Assembly (NCBI GenBank): GCA_026692885.1
Contig: JAPLNJ010001108.1
Span: 1 to 10,167 of the forward strand
Reading direction: 5' to 3'
DNA length: 10,167 nucleotides
Source of the DNA: Planctomycetota bacterium
GTDB taxonomy: Bacteria > Planctomycetota > Planctomycetia > Pirellulales > Pirellulaceae
Every line of letters begins with the position of its first letter. Position 1 is the first letter of the stretch. Positions 1 through 5,512 of the stretch are shown piece after piece. Position numbers and translations under genes: made by a program. The notes beneath the pieces were generated by a model. The model made no database searches, was not told where the DNA came from, and was given only the letters and a program-made list of their open reading frames with translations.

Positions 1-1281
1 GGTATTCTCGTCCATGGTGTCGATGTTCGGGCACCACTGGAAGTTGGACGCCATCGCCTGATCCCAGGTGATTAGCTTGCCCGAGTGCACCGCCGCTCGG
101 CCCATGATATCCGCCAGGTTCGAGAGGGCCGCTCGTTTGGCCTCGTTGTGCGGCCGGTCATTTCGAATGGAGGCCAACAGTTCGTTCCACTCCGCCTGCC
201 AGGACGTAATCGGTTCCTTCGGCGCCTGCCAGTCGATATTGTCCGGGCTGCAGCGCTGATCCTTGTACGTCTGCACCGTGCCGACGTGGATCGGACCGGA
301 GAATTGCGCCGCGCACTTGGTGCCGTGGATGAAGGTGTCGAACTCGTTGTGGCAATTCGGCAGATAACGCACGACATCGTACGCCTTGGTGCCATCGGCA
401 AAGGTCCATTCGACGGAAAAACTGTCGAGGTTTTGGCTACAATCGGTGCTGTTGGCAGCTCGGCCGCCGATGCCATGCGCGGAGACAGGATAGGCGTCCT
501 TGATCCAGCAGATCTCGTCGATCTGGTGGATATCCATCTCGGCCCACAGCCCGCCGGCGACCCAGTGGAATCTGATGAAGTTACGGATCTGCCAGAACAG
601 CTCCTTTTCTTGGGGCGGTCGAGGACCCAACGGTCCGACAGACTCCATACGATAAGCACGAATCAGTTGCACCTGGCCCAACTGGCCGTCGCGGATTCGT
701 TTGATCAGCTCCTGGCGATTCTTCGAGTGGCGGCACATCAGACCAGCCGCAATCTTAAGGTTCTTCTTTTCGCCGGCCTCACCGGCCTTGATCACTCGCC
801 GCACCTGGGGCGGATCGGTAGCGAACGACTTCTCCATGAAGACGTTCACGCCTTTCTCCACGGCGTATTCCAGTTGTGCCGGCCGGAATCCGGCGTAGCC
901 GCAAAGCATCGCGACGTCGCCCGGTTTCAGGCAGTCGATCGCCTTGCGATGGGAGTCGAACCCGATGAACCGGCGTTCGGGTGGGACGTCGACCTGGTCG
1001 GGATACTGTTTGCTCAGCGCCTTGTGCGAGCTGGTCAGCCGGTTCTCGAAGAAATCGGCCATGGCGATCAGCTTGACCGGTCCGCCGGTGGCTTCAAAAG
1101 CATTGACCGCCGCACCGCTGCCCCGCCCGCCGCAGCCAATCAGGGCTAAACGGATGGTGTTGTCTTCGCCAGCGTGCACGTGCGGAATGATCGTTCCGGC
1201 GAGGGCCGAGGCGGCAGCCAACCGACCGGTCTGTTTCAGGAACTCACGACGCGATGCGCCGTTTTTCGCGATTTCGCTCAT
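1..1281 (-). CDS. Gfo/Idh/MocA family oxidoreductase, Tat-exported, partial at its C-terminus
   Basis: The reading frame is open for 427 codons from ATG at 1281 and runs off the left edge without a stop, so the C-terminus is missing. An AGGAG ribosome binding site (reverse complement of 1289-1293) sits 7 nt before the ATG. Residues 10-16 read SRREFLK and are followed by a hydrophobic stretch ending in HVHA at about 37: a twin-arginine signal, so the enzyme is probably exported folded to the periplasm. A Rossmann dinucleotide motif, GCGGRGSG, lies at 49-56. The family EK signature is at 150-151 (EKSFA, where EKP is usual). The segment GGLWAEMDIHQID at about 243-255 matches the conserved His region. 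These enzymes oxidise, reduce or isomerise sugars and sugar-like substrates with NAD(P). The exact substrate cannot be told. A sugar epimerase lies just upstream on the same strand, which suggests carbohydrate metabolism. Confidence 0.93.
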   Translation of the reverse strand, partial: MSEIAKNGASRREFLKQTGRLAAASALAGTIIPHVHAGEDNTIRLALIGCGGRGSGAAVNAFEATGGPVKLIAMADFFENRLTSSHKALSKQYPDQVDVPPERRFIGFDSHRKAIDCLKPGDVAMLCGYAGFRPAQLEYAVEKGVNVFMEKSFATDPPQVRRVIKAGEAGEKKNLKIAAGLMCRHSKNRQELIKRIRDGQLGQVQLIRAYRMESVGPLGPRPPQEKELFWQIRNFIRFHWVAGGLWAEMDIHQIDEICWIKDAYPVSAHGIGGRAANSTDCSQNLDSFSVEWTFADGTKAYDVVRYLPNCHNEFDTFIHGTKCAAQFSGPIHVGTVQTYKDQRCSPDNIDWQAPKEPITSWQAEWNELLASIRNDRPHNEAKRAALSNLADIMGRAAVHSGKLITWDQAMASNFQWCPNIDTMDENT

Positions 1282-1350
1282 GGCAGGTCTCCTGCGAGGA
1301 AGAGGGGGCAATCCGGGATCTGGCCAACGGCCTGGGGCCGGGCGGTGGCC

Positions 1351-1379
1351 ATTATCGCGGCGCCGCAGTGACCTTGCAA
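1351..1379 (-). promoter_or_regulatory. Sigma-70-like promoter for the Gfo/Idh/MocA gene
   Basis: On the minus strand TTGCAA (1374-1379) and GATAAT (1351-1356) are separated by exactly 17 bp. They match TTGACA at 4 of 6 positions and TATAAT at 5 of 6. Transcription would start near 1344 and give a leader of about 63 nt before the ATG at 1281. With this promoter the oxidoreductase can be transcribed independently of the upstream epimerase. Prediction from sequence only. Confidence 0.5.
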
Positions 1380-1400
1380 CTAGCCCTCCTGCAAAGTGTC

Positions 1401-1531
1401 TTGGAGTGCGGTGACTTGTCACCGCTTTTCAGAAACCAGGGCCACGCCGGTTGCCCACGCGCTGGTCCCGCGCCGTCCAATGCATCTGGAAAAGCGGTGA
1501 CGGGGTATCCTCTGGGTCCACCGCACTCCAA
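1401..1531. repeat. 131-bp nested inverted repeat (REP/MITE-like) after the epimerase gene
   Basis: The outer arms TTGGAGTGCGGT (1401-1412) and ACCGCACTCCAA (1520-1531) are perfect 12-bp complements. A second pair, 1418-1433 and 1485-1501, is complementary apart from one extra G. Inside the left half, GCGGTGAC (1408-1415) and GTCACCGC (1418-1425) form an 8-bp stem with a TT loop. The element begins 7 bp past the epimerase stop codon and ends about 22 bp upstream of the Gfo promoter. It could act as a transcription end or mRNA-protecting hairpin. I recall similar GGAGTGCGGTGAC motifs as dispersed repeats in planctomycetes, but copy number cannot be checked here. Confidence 0.75.
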
Positions 1532-1537
1532 ATCGCC

Positions 1538-2413
1538 TCACCCGGCGAAAATCTGTTTCATCTTCACCGCCGTGTCACGGGCCAGGTCCAGGTCGGGCAG
1601 CACCATGTTGGGCAGGCGGCAGAACGGCAGCATCTCCGCGGTAATGGGGCCGGTATAGTCAATCTTCGTCAGGGCTGCCTTGACGGCTTCGAAGTCCACA
1701 TCGCCCTGCGCCAGGTCGTCGCCAAAGCCGTGCAGGCCACCGGCGCAGTCATCCCGCCGGAAGTTCTTGACATGCACCGCTGCGATACGCGGGCCGAGGA
1801 TTTCGATCCAGTGCTGCGGGTGACCGTTGATAACCACGTTGCCGACGTCGAAATACGAGCCAATGGTGCGACTGGCGAACTGGTCGATGAACGTCTTGAA
1901 CTCAACCGGCCCCAGTAGGAACTTGTTCCAGACGTTTTCCAGGGCGAGGGTCACATCATGCTCCGCCGCAAACGGCAGCAGTTCCTGCAGGGATGTCGTG
2001 GCGTTGTCCCAGACCTGCTGGTACGGCGTAACCGGGATCGATGGATCCCAGGCAACGTCGACCACCCCGGGGATGACCAGGATTCTGTTGACGCCCAACC
2101 AGTGTGCGGCACGGATGTACTTGCGTGTGAACTCGACGGCGGCCTTGCGCTGAACCGGGTCGGCCGAAGATAGCGGGCAACTCCAATAGTTGCCGCTGAT
2201 CAGCGTGGCCACAGCCAGGCCCAACTGCTGAGCGTCCTCGCGGATCTGTTGGCAAGCCGCCTGGGTCACGTCGGCGTTCAGTTCGCCCGCCCCGAAGGCC
2301 AGTTCCAGTCCGTCGTATCCGCAGGCTTTGGCATCCTCCAACGCTTGCCGGATGGGTTTCTTGCCTTCAAAGCCGCCGATGGTCCAGTAGGTGATTTGCA
2401 GGATGTTCTTCAT
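1538..2413 (-). CDS. Sugar phosphate isomerase/epimerase (xylose isomerase-like TIM barrel)
   Basis: This is a complete 291-residue protein, the usual length for the family. The start at 2413 follows GAGGAG (reverse complement of 2423-2428) by 9 nt. The four metal-binding residues expected for D-tagatose 3-epimerase-like enzymes are visible in order: Glu159 (LALENVW), Asp189 (SYFDVGNV), His214 (AAVHVKNF) and Glu260 (ITAEMLP). There is no signal peptide, so it acts in the cytoplasm, probably shifting a keto or hydroxyl group on a free or phosphorylated sugar using a divalent metal. The related annotated activities are L-ribulose-5-phosphate 3-epimerase, hexulose-phosphate isomerase and ketose 3-epimerase, and I cannot choose between them. 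It starts 52 bp after the ceramidase-like remnant and has no clear promoter of its own, so it may have belonged to the now broken operon upstream. Confidence 0.9.
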   Translation of the reverse strand: MKNILQITYWTIGGFEGKKPIRQALEDAKACGYDGLELAFGAGELNADVTQAACQQIREDAQQLGLAVATLISGNYWSCPLSSADPVQRKAAVEFTRKYIRAAHWLGVNRILVIPGVVDVAWDPSIPVTPYQQVWDNATTSLQELLPFAAEHDVTLALENVWNKFLLGPVEFKTFIDQFASRTIGSYFDVGNVVINGHPQHWIEILGPRIAAVHVKNFRRDDCAGGLHGFGDDLAQGDVDFEAVKAALTKIDYTGPITAEMLPFCRLPNMVLPDLDLARDTAVKMKQIFAG

Positions 2414-2465
2414 CGCCAGGGTCTCCTCATAGGTCTTGCGTCAAAGGGTCGGGCCGAGATCCACC

Positions 2466-2702
2466 TCAGTTTACCGGCCTCTTTGGCTGCGTGCCACAAC
2501 CCACTTCGAGCCGTCGGCTGATTTCCTCGATCAGCAGTTCGGCACTGCCAGCGCCCACCATCGCGATCTGCTCCTGGTAGATGCCGTAGCCGTACTTGGA
2601 GGCGGGCGGGATGTAACCCGGCTGCCAACCATTCGTGTGCGTAACCACGAACAACGGTAGCGTGGGATGACGTTCTCGGAGCGTTGTTTGCAAGGTCAGT
2701 TG
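2466..2702 (-). pseudogene. C-terminal remnant of a neutral/alkaline ceramidase-like gene
   Basis: About 78 codons read cleanly to a TGA at 2466-2468, including FVVTHTNGWQPGYIPP and later YQEQIAMVGAGSAELLIEEI. In bacterial neutral ceramidase-like proteins the N-terminal catalytic domain ends with a comparable asparagine-glycine, GYxP, then ...GAGxxLV pattern. Such proteins are usually 400 or more residues, so what remains is only the last fifth or less. The frame has no credible start: the nearest candidate is TTG at 2693, with no Shine-Dalgarno sequence. Its 5' end coincides with the point where an aldolase gene stops matching, so a deletion probably fused two genes here. The family assignment is by pattern memory and is moderately sure. 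That the fragment is a former coding 3' end is surer. Confidence 0.55.
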
Positions 2703-2794
2703 ATCTCGCGCCGCAGAGCGGCGGTGTCCAGTTCATCCGTCTCGAGAAACGGCGTGTGCACGATCGGCAATACGCTGGCAAGTCGCCTCGGCAT
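2696..2794 (-). pseudogene. N-terminal remnant of a DHDPS / N-acetylneuraminate lyase family aldolase gene
   Basis: An ATG at 2794 has a good AGGAG site (reverse complement of 2801-2805) 6 nt upstream and opens a 32-codon frame ending in TGA at 2696-2698. The peptide contains LASVLPIVHTPFLETDELD followed by ALRREIN. This is the first beta-strand and helix of the dihydrodipicolinate synthase superfamily, with its TPF and acidic turn. Full proteins have about 300 residues, and the catalytic Tyr and Lys are absent, so any product is inactive. Where the family would continue REIDW, the sequence switches into the ceramidase-like frame. In this neighbourhood the lost enzyme may have been a 2-keto-3-deoxy-sugar-acid aldolase. 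That substrate is inferred from the galactonate-dehydratase-type gene nearby. Confidence 0.72.
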
Positions 2795-2808
2795 GTGAAG
2801 CTCCTAAC

Positions 2809-2852
2809 GCGGCCTGCGGCCGCAATCAAGTAGATCAGGCTTTTCAGCCTGA
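2809..2852 (-). promoter_or_regulatory. Two stem-loops in the leader of the aldolase remnant
   Basis: Two perfect hairpins lie just upstream of the ATG at 2794. GCGGCC (2809-2814) pairs with GGCCGC (2818-2823) around a TGC loop. TCAGGCT (2835-2841) pairs with AGCCTGA (2846-2852) around TTTC. They could be an operator, a leader structure or small dispersed repeats. Their position before a strong ribosome binding site supports a former 5' untranslated region. No clear promoter hexamers were found upstream. Confidence 0.4.
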
Positions 2853-2928
2853 CGAGCAATGAATATCAGCCTGGCTCCGTGATAACTCGGTCTTGATTCA
2901 CAGTTCCGGTCGCCGAAATTCTATTGCA

Positions 2929-3007
2929 CCCACGGATGGCAAAGCTATCCCATGAATGTTTGGAAAAGTGGGATTCGTATCCGTGGGACGGCCTCGCCAT
3001 CCGTGGG
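2929..3007. repeat. 12-bp inverted repeat with a third half-copy
   Basis: CCCACGGATGGC at 2929-2940 is exactly inverted as GCCATCCGTGGG at 2996-3007. A shorter copy, ATCCGTGGG, lies between them at 2979-2987, in the same direction as the right arm and 20 bp before its equivalent. The stretch 2853-3046 contains no believable gene on either strand, and this repeat is its only clear structure. It may be a worn intergenic repeat or the scar of a lost element. Confidence 0.5.
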
Positions 3008-3046
3008 GTCGAAGAACTGCCTCATGGATACATTCCGAACTTGGAA

Positions 3047-3116
3047 CTACTGAATGATATAGCTCGGCTGCGAGAAACCGAACTCCGGCGACGCCGCCGT
3101 GGCGAGCGGCCCCAGG
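3047..3116 (-). pseudogene. Fragment of a second galactonate-dehydratase-like (enolase superfamily) gene
   Basis: Bases 3060-3113 align with 4223-4276 inside the intact dehydratase gene with 4 mismatches in 54, including a 27-bp identical run and a 14-bp identical run. Read on the minus strand in the same frame it gives [20 protein letters not shown], against [20 protein letters not shown] in the intact enzyme (residues 305-324), and then a TAG at 3047-3049. This lies near the C-terminal end of the barrel. It is a remnant of a paralogue or an old partial duplication. It cannot make a functional protein. Confidence 0.8.
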
Positions 3117-3132
3117 GTCACTGGTCACTGGT
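3116..3132. repeat. GGTCACT heptamer repeat, first copy
   Basis: GGTCACT occurs twice in tandem and is followed by GGT. The array starts right after the dehydratase fragment and ends 57 bp before the truncated protease start at 3190. A related array is found at 3383-3406. Confidence 0.6.
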
Positions 3133-3189
3133 ACGCAAAAGGGGTAGACTGCCGTTAGGCTTTGGTTCTGTTTCGAGAGGGAGCAAGGC

Positions 3190-3343
3190 ATGGGCGAAAT
3201 ACGGGTTAGAGTTCGGCTGACCAACGCCGTCGACGAAACTGGACCTGCTGGCCGACTGCGTGCGCCAGCGATTGGTGCCCGCCCATGCGGAAGGGCCGAT
3301 TTCCAAAGTCAAACGTCTCGCCCGCGCCATGCTCGATTTCTGA
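3190..3343 (+). pseudogene. Truncated aspartic protease start fused to an unknown C-terminal tail
   Basis: An ATG at 3190 is preceded 6 nt upstream by GAGAGGGAG (3175-3183), a strong ribosome binding site. The first codons read MGEIRVRVRLTNAVDE. I recognise this as the usual opening of one group of clan AA aspartic proteases, where it is followed by a linker and a DTG active site. Here the protease similarity stops near base 3238 and no DTG follows. In another forward frame (about 3222 to the TGA at 3341-3343) a well-formed protein end appears, containing LLADCVRQRLVPAHAEG and KVKRLARAMLDF, which I cannot assign. Two unrelated gene ends therefore seem to have been joined near a GTCGACGA sequence at about 3227-3235. 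The ATG frame reads on past the junction to beyond 3400 but gives an implausible protein. Confidence 0.55.
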
Positions 3344-3382
3344 TTCGGGATGGGCAGTCGATGACAGTGGTTTTTGGTTCTT

Positions 3383-3406
3383 GGTCACTGGTCCGTGGTC
3401 ACTGGT
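3383..3406. repeat. GGTCACT heptamer repeat, second copy
   Basis: Three tandem heptamers, GGTCACT, GGTCCGT and GGTCACT, are followed by GGT. The array ends 72 bp before the start codon of the intact protease at 3479, much as the first array stands 57 bp before the truncated protease start. The sequence between each array and its start codon is not otherwise similar. Confidence 0.6.
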
Positions 3407-3478
3407 GTCGGCAGCGCGACATCGCCTAGAATGAACGGGTGGCGCAAGCGTGTTGTCCGTTTGAGCGGAGGGTTTTCC

Positions 3479-3898
3479 ATGGGCATGGTGTACGCGGAAA
3501 TCGAGTTGATGAACGGTCTTGATCTTGCCAAGTCCCAGGCCGGTGAACTGCCGGAAGAGCAGGTGCGACGGATGCCCGTGCGCATCTTGGCCGATAGCGG
3601 CTGTGCTACCCTGGCCATCAACGAGAGTATTCGATCGCAATTGGGACTGCGACAGCGCGAGCGACGCACCATGCAGATGGCCGACGAGAGCGTCGTCACC
3701 CTGGACATCGTCGGGCCGGTGGAAATCCGATTCGAGAACCGACGCACGAACCTGGACGCCGTCGTCTTGCCCGGCGACGCGGAACCGCTGCTGGGTGCCA
3801 TTCCCATGCAAGATATGGATGTCCTGGTCGATCCCCGTCGGCATCGGCTGATCGTCAACCCCGAACACCCGATCCTGGCTGGCGGATTGCTCAAGTAG
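3479..3898 (+). CDS. Clan AA (retropepsin-like) aspartic protease
   Basis: I chose the ATG at 3479 because GCGGAGGG (3465-3472) stands 6 nt before it. The frame is open further upstream to 3374, but without a ribosome binding site. The 139-residue protein begins MGMVYAEIEL, and its active-site loop LADSGCATLAIN places the catalytic Asp at 39 (DSG at 39-41). The second family motif, LLGAIPMQDMD, has its conserved Gly at 106. One Asp motif per chain means it should work as a homodimer, like retroviral proteases. There is no signal peptide or membrane segment, so it is probably cytoplasmic. These small bacterial proteins are widespread and poorly characterised, and their targets are unknown. The residue after DSG is Cys, where Ala is most common. 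The gene stands alone on the plus strand, converging on the dehydratase gene 110 bp away. Confidence 0.85.
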   Translation: MGMVYAEIELMNGLDLAKSQAGELPEEQVRRMPVRILADSGCATLAINESIRSQLGLRQRERRTMQMADESVVTLDIVGPVEIRFENRRTNLDAVVLPGDAEPLLGAIPMQDMDVLVDPRRHRLIVNPEHPILAGGLLK

Positions 3899-4008
3899 CG
3901 GCCAGGCCCACGCGACGAAAGCTCGCGGTGAAGCGGCAACGCGGAACGCGTCATGCTCAAGACGTGCCACCCGATTGCGACACTTGTTGCCTGCGCGGTC
4001 CTCAGCTG

Positions 4009-5187
4009 CTACCAATCCCCGACACTGCCATCGGCGTAGAACACACGCTGCGGCAGCTCTTGCTGGAACGGATGCTGCTTCACTTCGGCCTCGTTGATCG
4101 CGATTCCCAGCCCGGGTTTCGTGTTCGGCCGCACGATCCGGCCTTGGCATTCGATGGTGAAACCTTCCACGACCACATCCTGACGCCAAGGCACGTCACG
4201 GTGGACCGTTTCGCAAATAATGTAGCTCGGCTGCGAGAAACCGAACTCCAGCGACGCCGCCGTGCTGACCGGCCCCTGGGGATTGTGCGGGGCCAGTGCG
4301 ATGCGGTGGGCCTCGGCCAGCGCGGCGATGCGCCGCGCCTCGCTGAAGCCGCCGCAATGCGTGATGTCCAGCTGGCACACGTCGCAAGCCCGGGCCGCGA
4401 ACAAATCGCGGAACGCTGCCAGCTGCGTGACTCGCTCGCCCGTCGCGATCGGCGTCGACACGGCCGCGTTGATACGTGCCAGGCCCTCGACACTTTCTGG
4501 CCAGCAGGGTTCTTCAAGAAAATACAGCCCATACGGCTCCAAGGCTTTGGCGAACTGCAAGCCCATCGCCGGCGAAGGCCGGGCATGGCAGTCTACCATG
4601 ATATCGATCGTCTCGCCGACCGCCTCGCGCATGGCCGCCACGCACTGTTCCGCCGTGCGAATCGGCTTCAGGCCTTCCAGCGGCATCGTCGGCGGGACCG
4701 CCATCGACTTGAAGGCCGTAAAACCCTCGGCGACAGCCTGGCGCGCGAGGTCCGCAAAACGCCGCGCATCGTCGGCGGCCGTTTCGTAGAAGTCCTCCAT
4801 CTTGCCGCCGCCCAGATGGCAGTAGGTCCGCACGTGGTCGCGGACCGGACCGCCCCAAAGCTTCGAGCAGGGCAGGCCCGCGACCTTGCCCAGGATGTCC
4901 CACAGCGCGAGGTCGATCCCGGCGATGGCGGTGGCCCGCACAATCCCGTGTCCATGCCAGAAATGCTGACGAAACATCATCTGCCAGAGGTACTCGATCC
5001 GCGTCGGATCCTCGCCGATCAGCAATTCCGCCACGTCCTCCACCGCCCCCACGACGGCCCGCGTATGCCATTCGAGGGTCGCTTCGCCCCAGCCGAACAG
5101 GCCATCCTGATCGGTACACACCTTGACGAACACCCAGTTCCGCATGCGGGCGTGGCAGACATGGGTTTCGATGCGAGTGATCTTCAT
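4009..5187 (-). CDS. Mandelate racemase/muconate lactonizing family enzyme, D-galactonate dehydratase type
   Basis: A complete 392-residue enolase-superfamily protein starts at the ATG at 5187, 6 nt after GAGGAG (reverse complement of 5194-5199). It begins MKITRIETH, has an N-terminal capping domain with [10 protein letters not shown] and [15 protein letters not shown], then a (beta/alpha)7 barrel. The spacing matches what I recall of E. coli DgoD exactly: Mg ligands Asp199, Glu225 and Glu251, catalytic His201 (VDCH) and His301 (APHNP), and Glu326. The C-terminus DGSVGDW resembles the DgoD ending. The likely reaction is loss of water from a sugar acid such as galactonate to give a 2-keto-3-deoxy acid, in the cytoplasm. 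The exact sugar acid is uncertain because related dehydratases share these residues. A DHDPS-family aldolase remnant, suited to the next step, lies about 1.2 kb downstream of its stop. Confidence 0.9.
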   Translation of the reverse strand: MKITRIETHVCHARMRNWVFVKVCTDQDGLFGWGEATLEWHTRAVVGAVEDVAELLIGEDPTRIEYLWQMMFRQHFWHGHGIVRATAIAGIDLALWDILGKVAGLPCSKLWGGPVRDHVRTYCHLGGGKMEDFYETAADDARRFADLARQAVAEGFTAFKSMAVPPTMPLEGLKPIRTAEQCVAAMREAVGETIDIMVDCHARPSPAMGLQFAKALEPYGLYFLEEPCWPESVEGLARINAAVSTPIATGERVTQLAAFRDLFAARACDVCQLDITHCGGFSEARRIAALAEAHRIALAPHNPQGPVSTAASLEFGFSQPSYIICETVHRDVPWRQDVVVEGFTIECQGRIVRPNTKPGLGIAINEAEVKQHPFQQELPQRVFYADGSVGDW

Positions 5188-5228
5188 GCGTTGCTCCTCA
5201 GGGCGTCTTCAACGCTAAAAAGTGGGGT

Positions 5229-5280
5229 AAGCATCCTGCTTGCCTTTCGATTCATCGGGTCAAACGCAAGCTGGAAGCTT
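5229..5280. repeat. Pair of 13-bp mini-palindromes in the dehydratase/radical SAM intergenic region
   Basis: AAGCATCCTGCTT (5229-5241) and AAGCTGGAAGCTT (5268-5280) share one design: 5-bp arms around a 3-nt loop, TCC in the first and GGA in the second. They lie 39 bp apart in the 262 bp between the dehydratase start (5187) and the small peptide start (5450). I recall comparable motifs scattered in planctomycete intergenic DNA. Apart from these and a possible plus-strand promoter, I see nothing in this gap. A minus-strand frame at 5279-5464 has no ribosome binding site and no recognisable content. Confidence 0.45.
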
Positions 5281-5345
5281 ACGCCAGCGCGTCGGTCACC
5301 GCAAGATTAAGCCTTGACGACACCCCTCGCAGTTTCTCGTGCTCG

Positions 5346-5375
5346 TTGACAACGGTGACGCCGCGCGTCGAAAAT
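5346..5375 (+). promoter_or_regulatory. Possible promoter for the small peptide / radical SAM unit
   Basis: An exact TTGACA (5346-5351) is followed after 18 bp by GAAAAT (5370-5375), which matches TATAAT at 4 of 6 positions. Transcription would begin near 5382, giving a leader of about 68 nt before the ATG at 5450. The weak -10 box makes this tentative. Confidence 0.3.
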
Positions 5376-5449
5376 GGCGGCGGCACCGACGGATCGTCCG
5401 TCAGCACGACTCGGACCATTCCCGCACGACAACCCAGGAGGCCCCGCTC

Positions 5450-5512
5450 ATGTCCCACCGACACAGGCGCCGTGAAACGCAGCTGACTCGCCGTGAGAAA
5501 CTGTCCGGATGA
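5450..5512 (+). CDS. 20-residue basic peptide, translationally coupled to the radical SAM gene
   Basis: A perfect AGGAGG (5436-5441) stands 8 nt before an ATG that opens a 20-codon frame beginning MSHRHRRRE and ending REKLSG. Seven of the 20 residues are Arg or Lys in the first two thirds, with two His, and there is no Cys. Its TGA (5510-5512) overlaps the radical SAM ATG (5509-5511) as ATGA, the classic arrangement for translation by termination and restart. The radical SAM gene itself has only a weak ribosome binding site, so its translation probably depends on this frame. The peptide may be only a leader that delivers ribosomes. A functional product, or even a substrate of the enzyme, is possible but not shown. 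I recognise no family. Confidence 0.55.
   Translation: MSHRHRRRETQLTRREKLSG

Noticed and set aside
85..1149. Long plus-strand open frame of 354 codons
   Set aside because: It is antisense to the Gfo/Idh/MocA gene, which has a Tat signal, Rossmann motif and ribosome binding site. The plus frame has no recognisable protein features.
2924..3220. Plus-strand open frame of 98 codons
   Set aside because: It crosses the inverted repeat, the antisense of the dehydratase fragment and the heptamer array, and has no ribosome binding site.
3374..3478. Earlier start for the aspartic protease
   Set aside because: It would add 35 residues encoded partly by the heptamer array, without a ribosome binding site. 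The ATG at 3479 has a strong one and matches the family's N-terminus.
3911..3951. Two small hairpins between the convergent protease and dehydratase genes, considered as a terminator
   Set aside because: Stems of only 5 bp (such as ACGCG-GAA-CGCGT at 3939-3951) with no T run on either strand; too weak to call.
3206..4189. Minus-strand open frame of 327 codons
   Set aside because: It spans the protease gene antisense and the end of the dehydratase in another frame; no motif found.
3928..5310. Plus-strand open frame of 460 codons
   Set aside because: Antisense to the dehydratase gene with all its catalytic residues; typical shadow frame in GC-rich DNA.
5279..5464. Minus-strand open frame of 61 codons before the dehydratase
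   Set aside because: No ribosome binding site or recognisable content, and it overlaps the SD and start of the plus-strand peptide.
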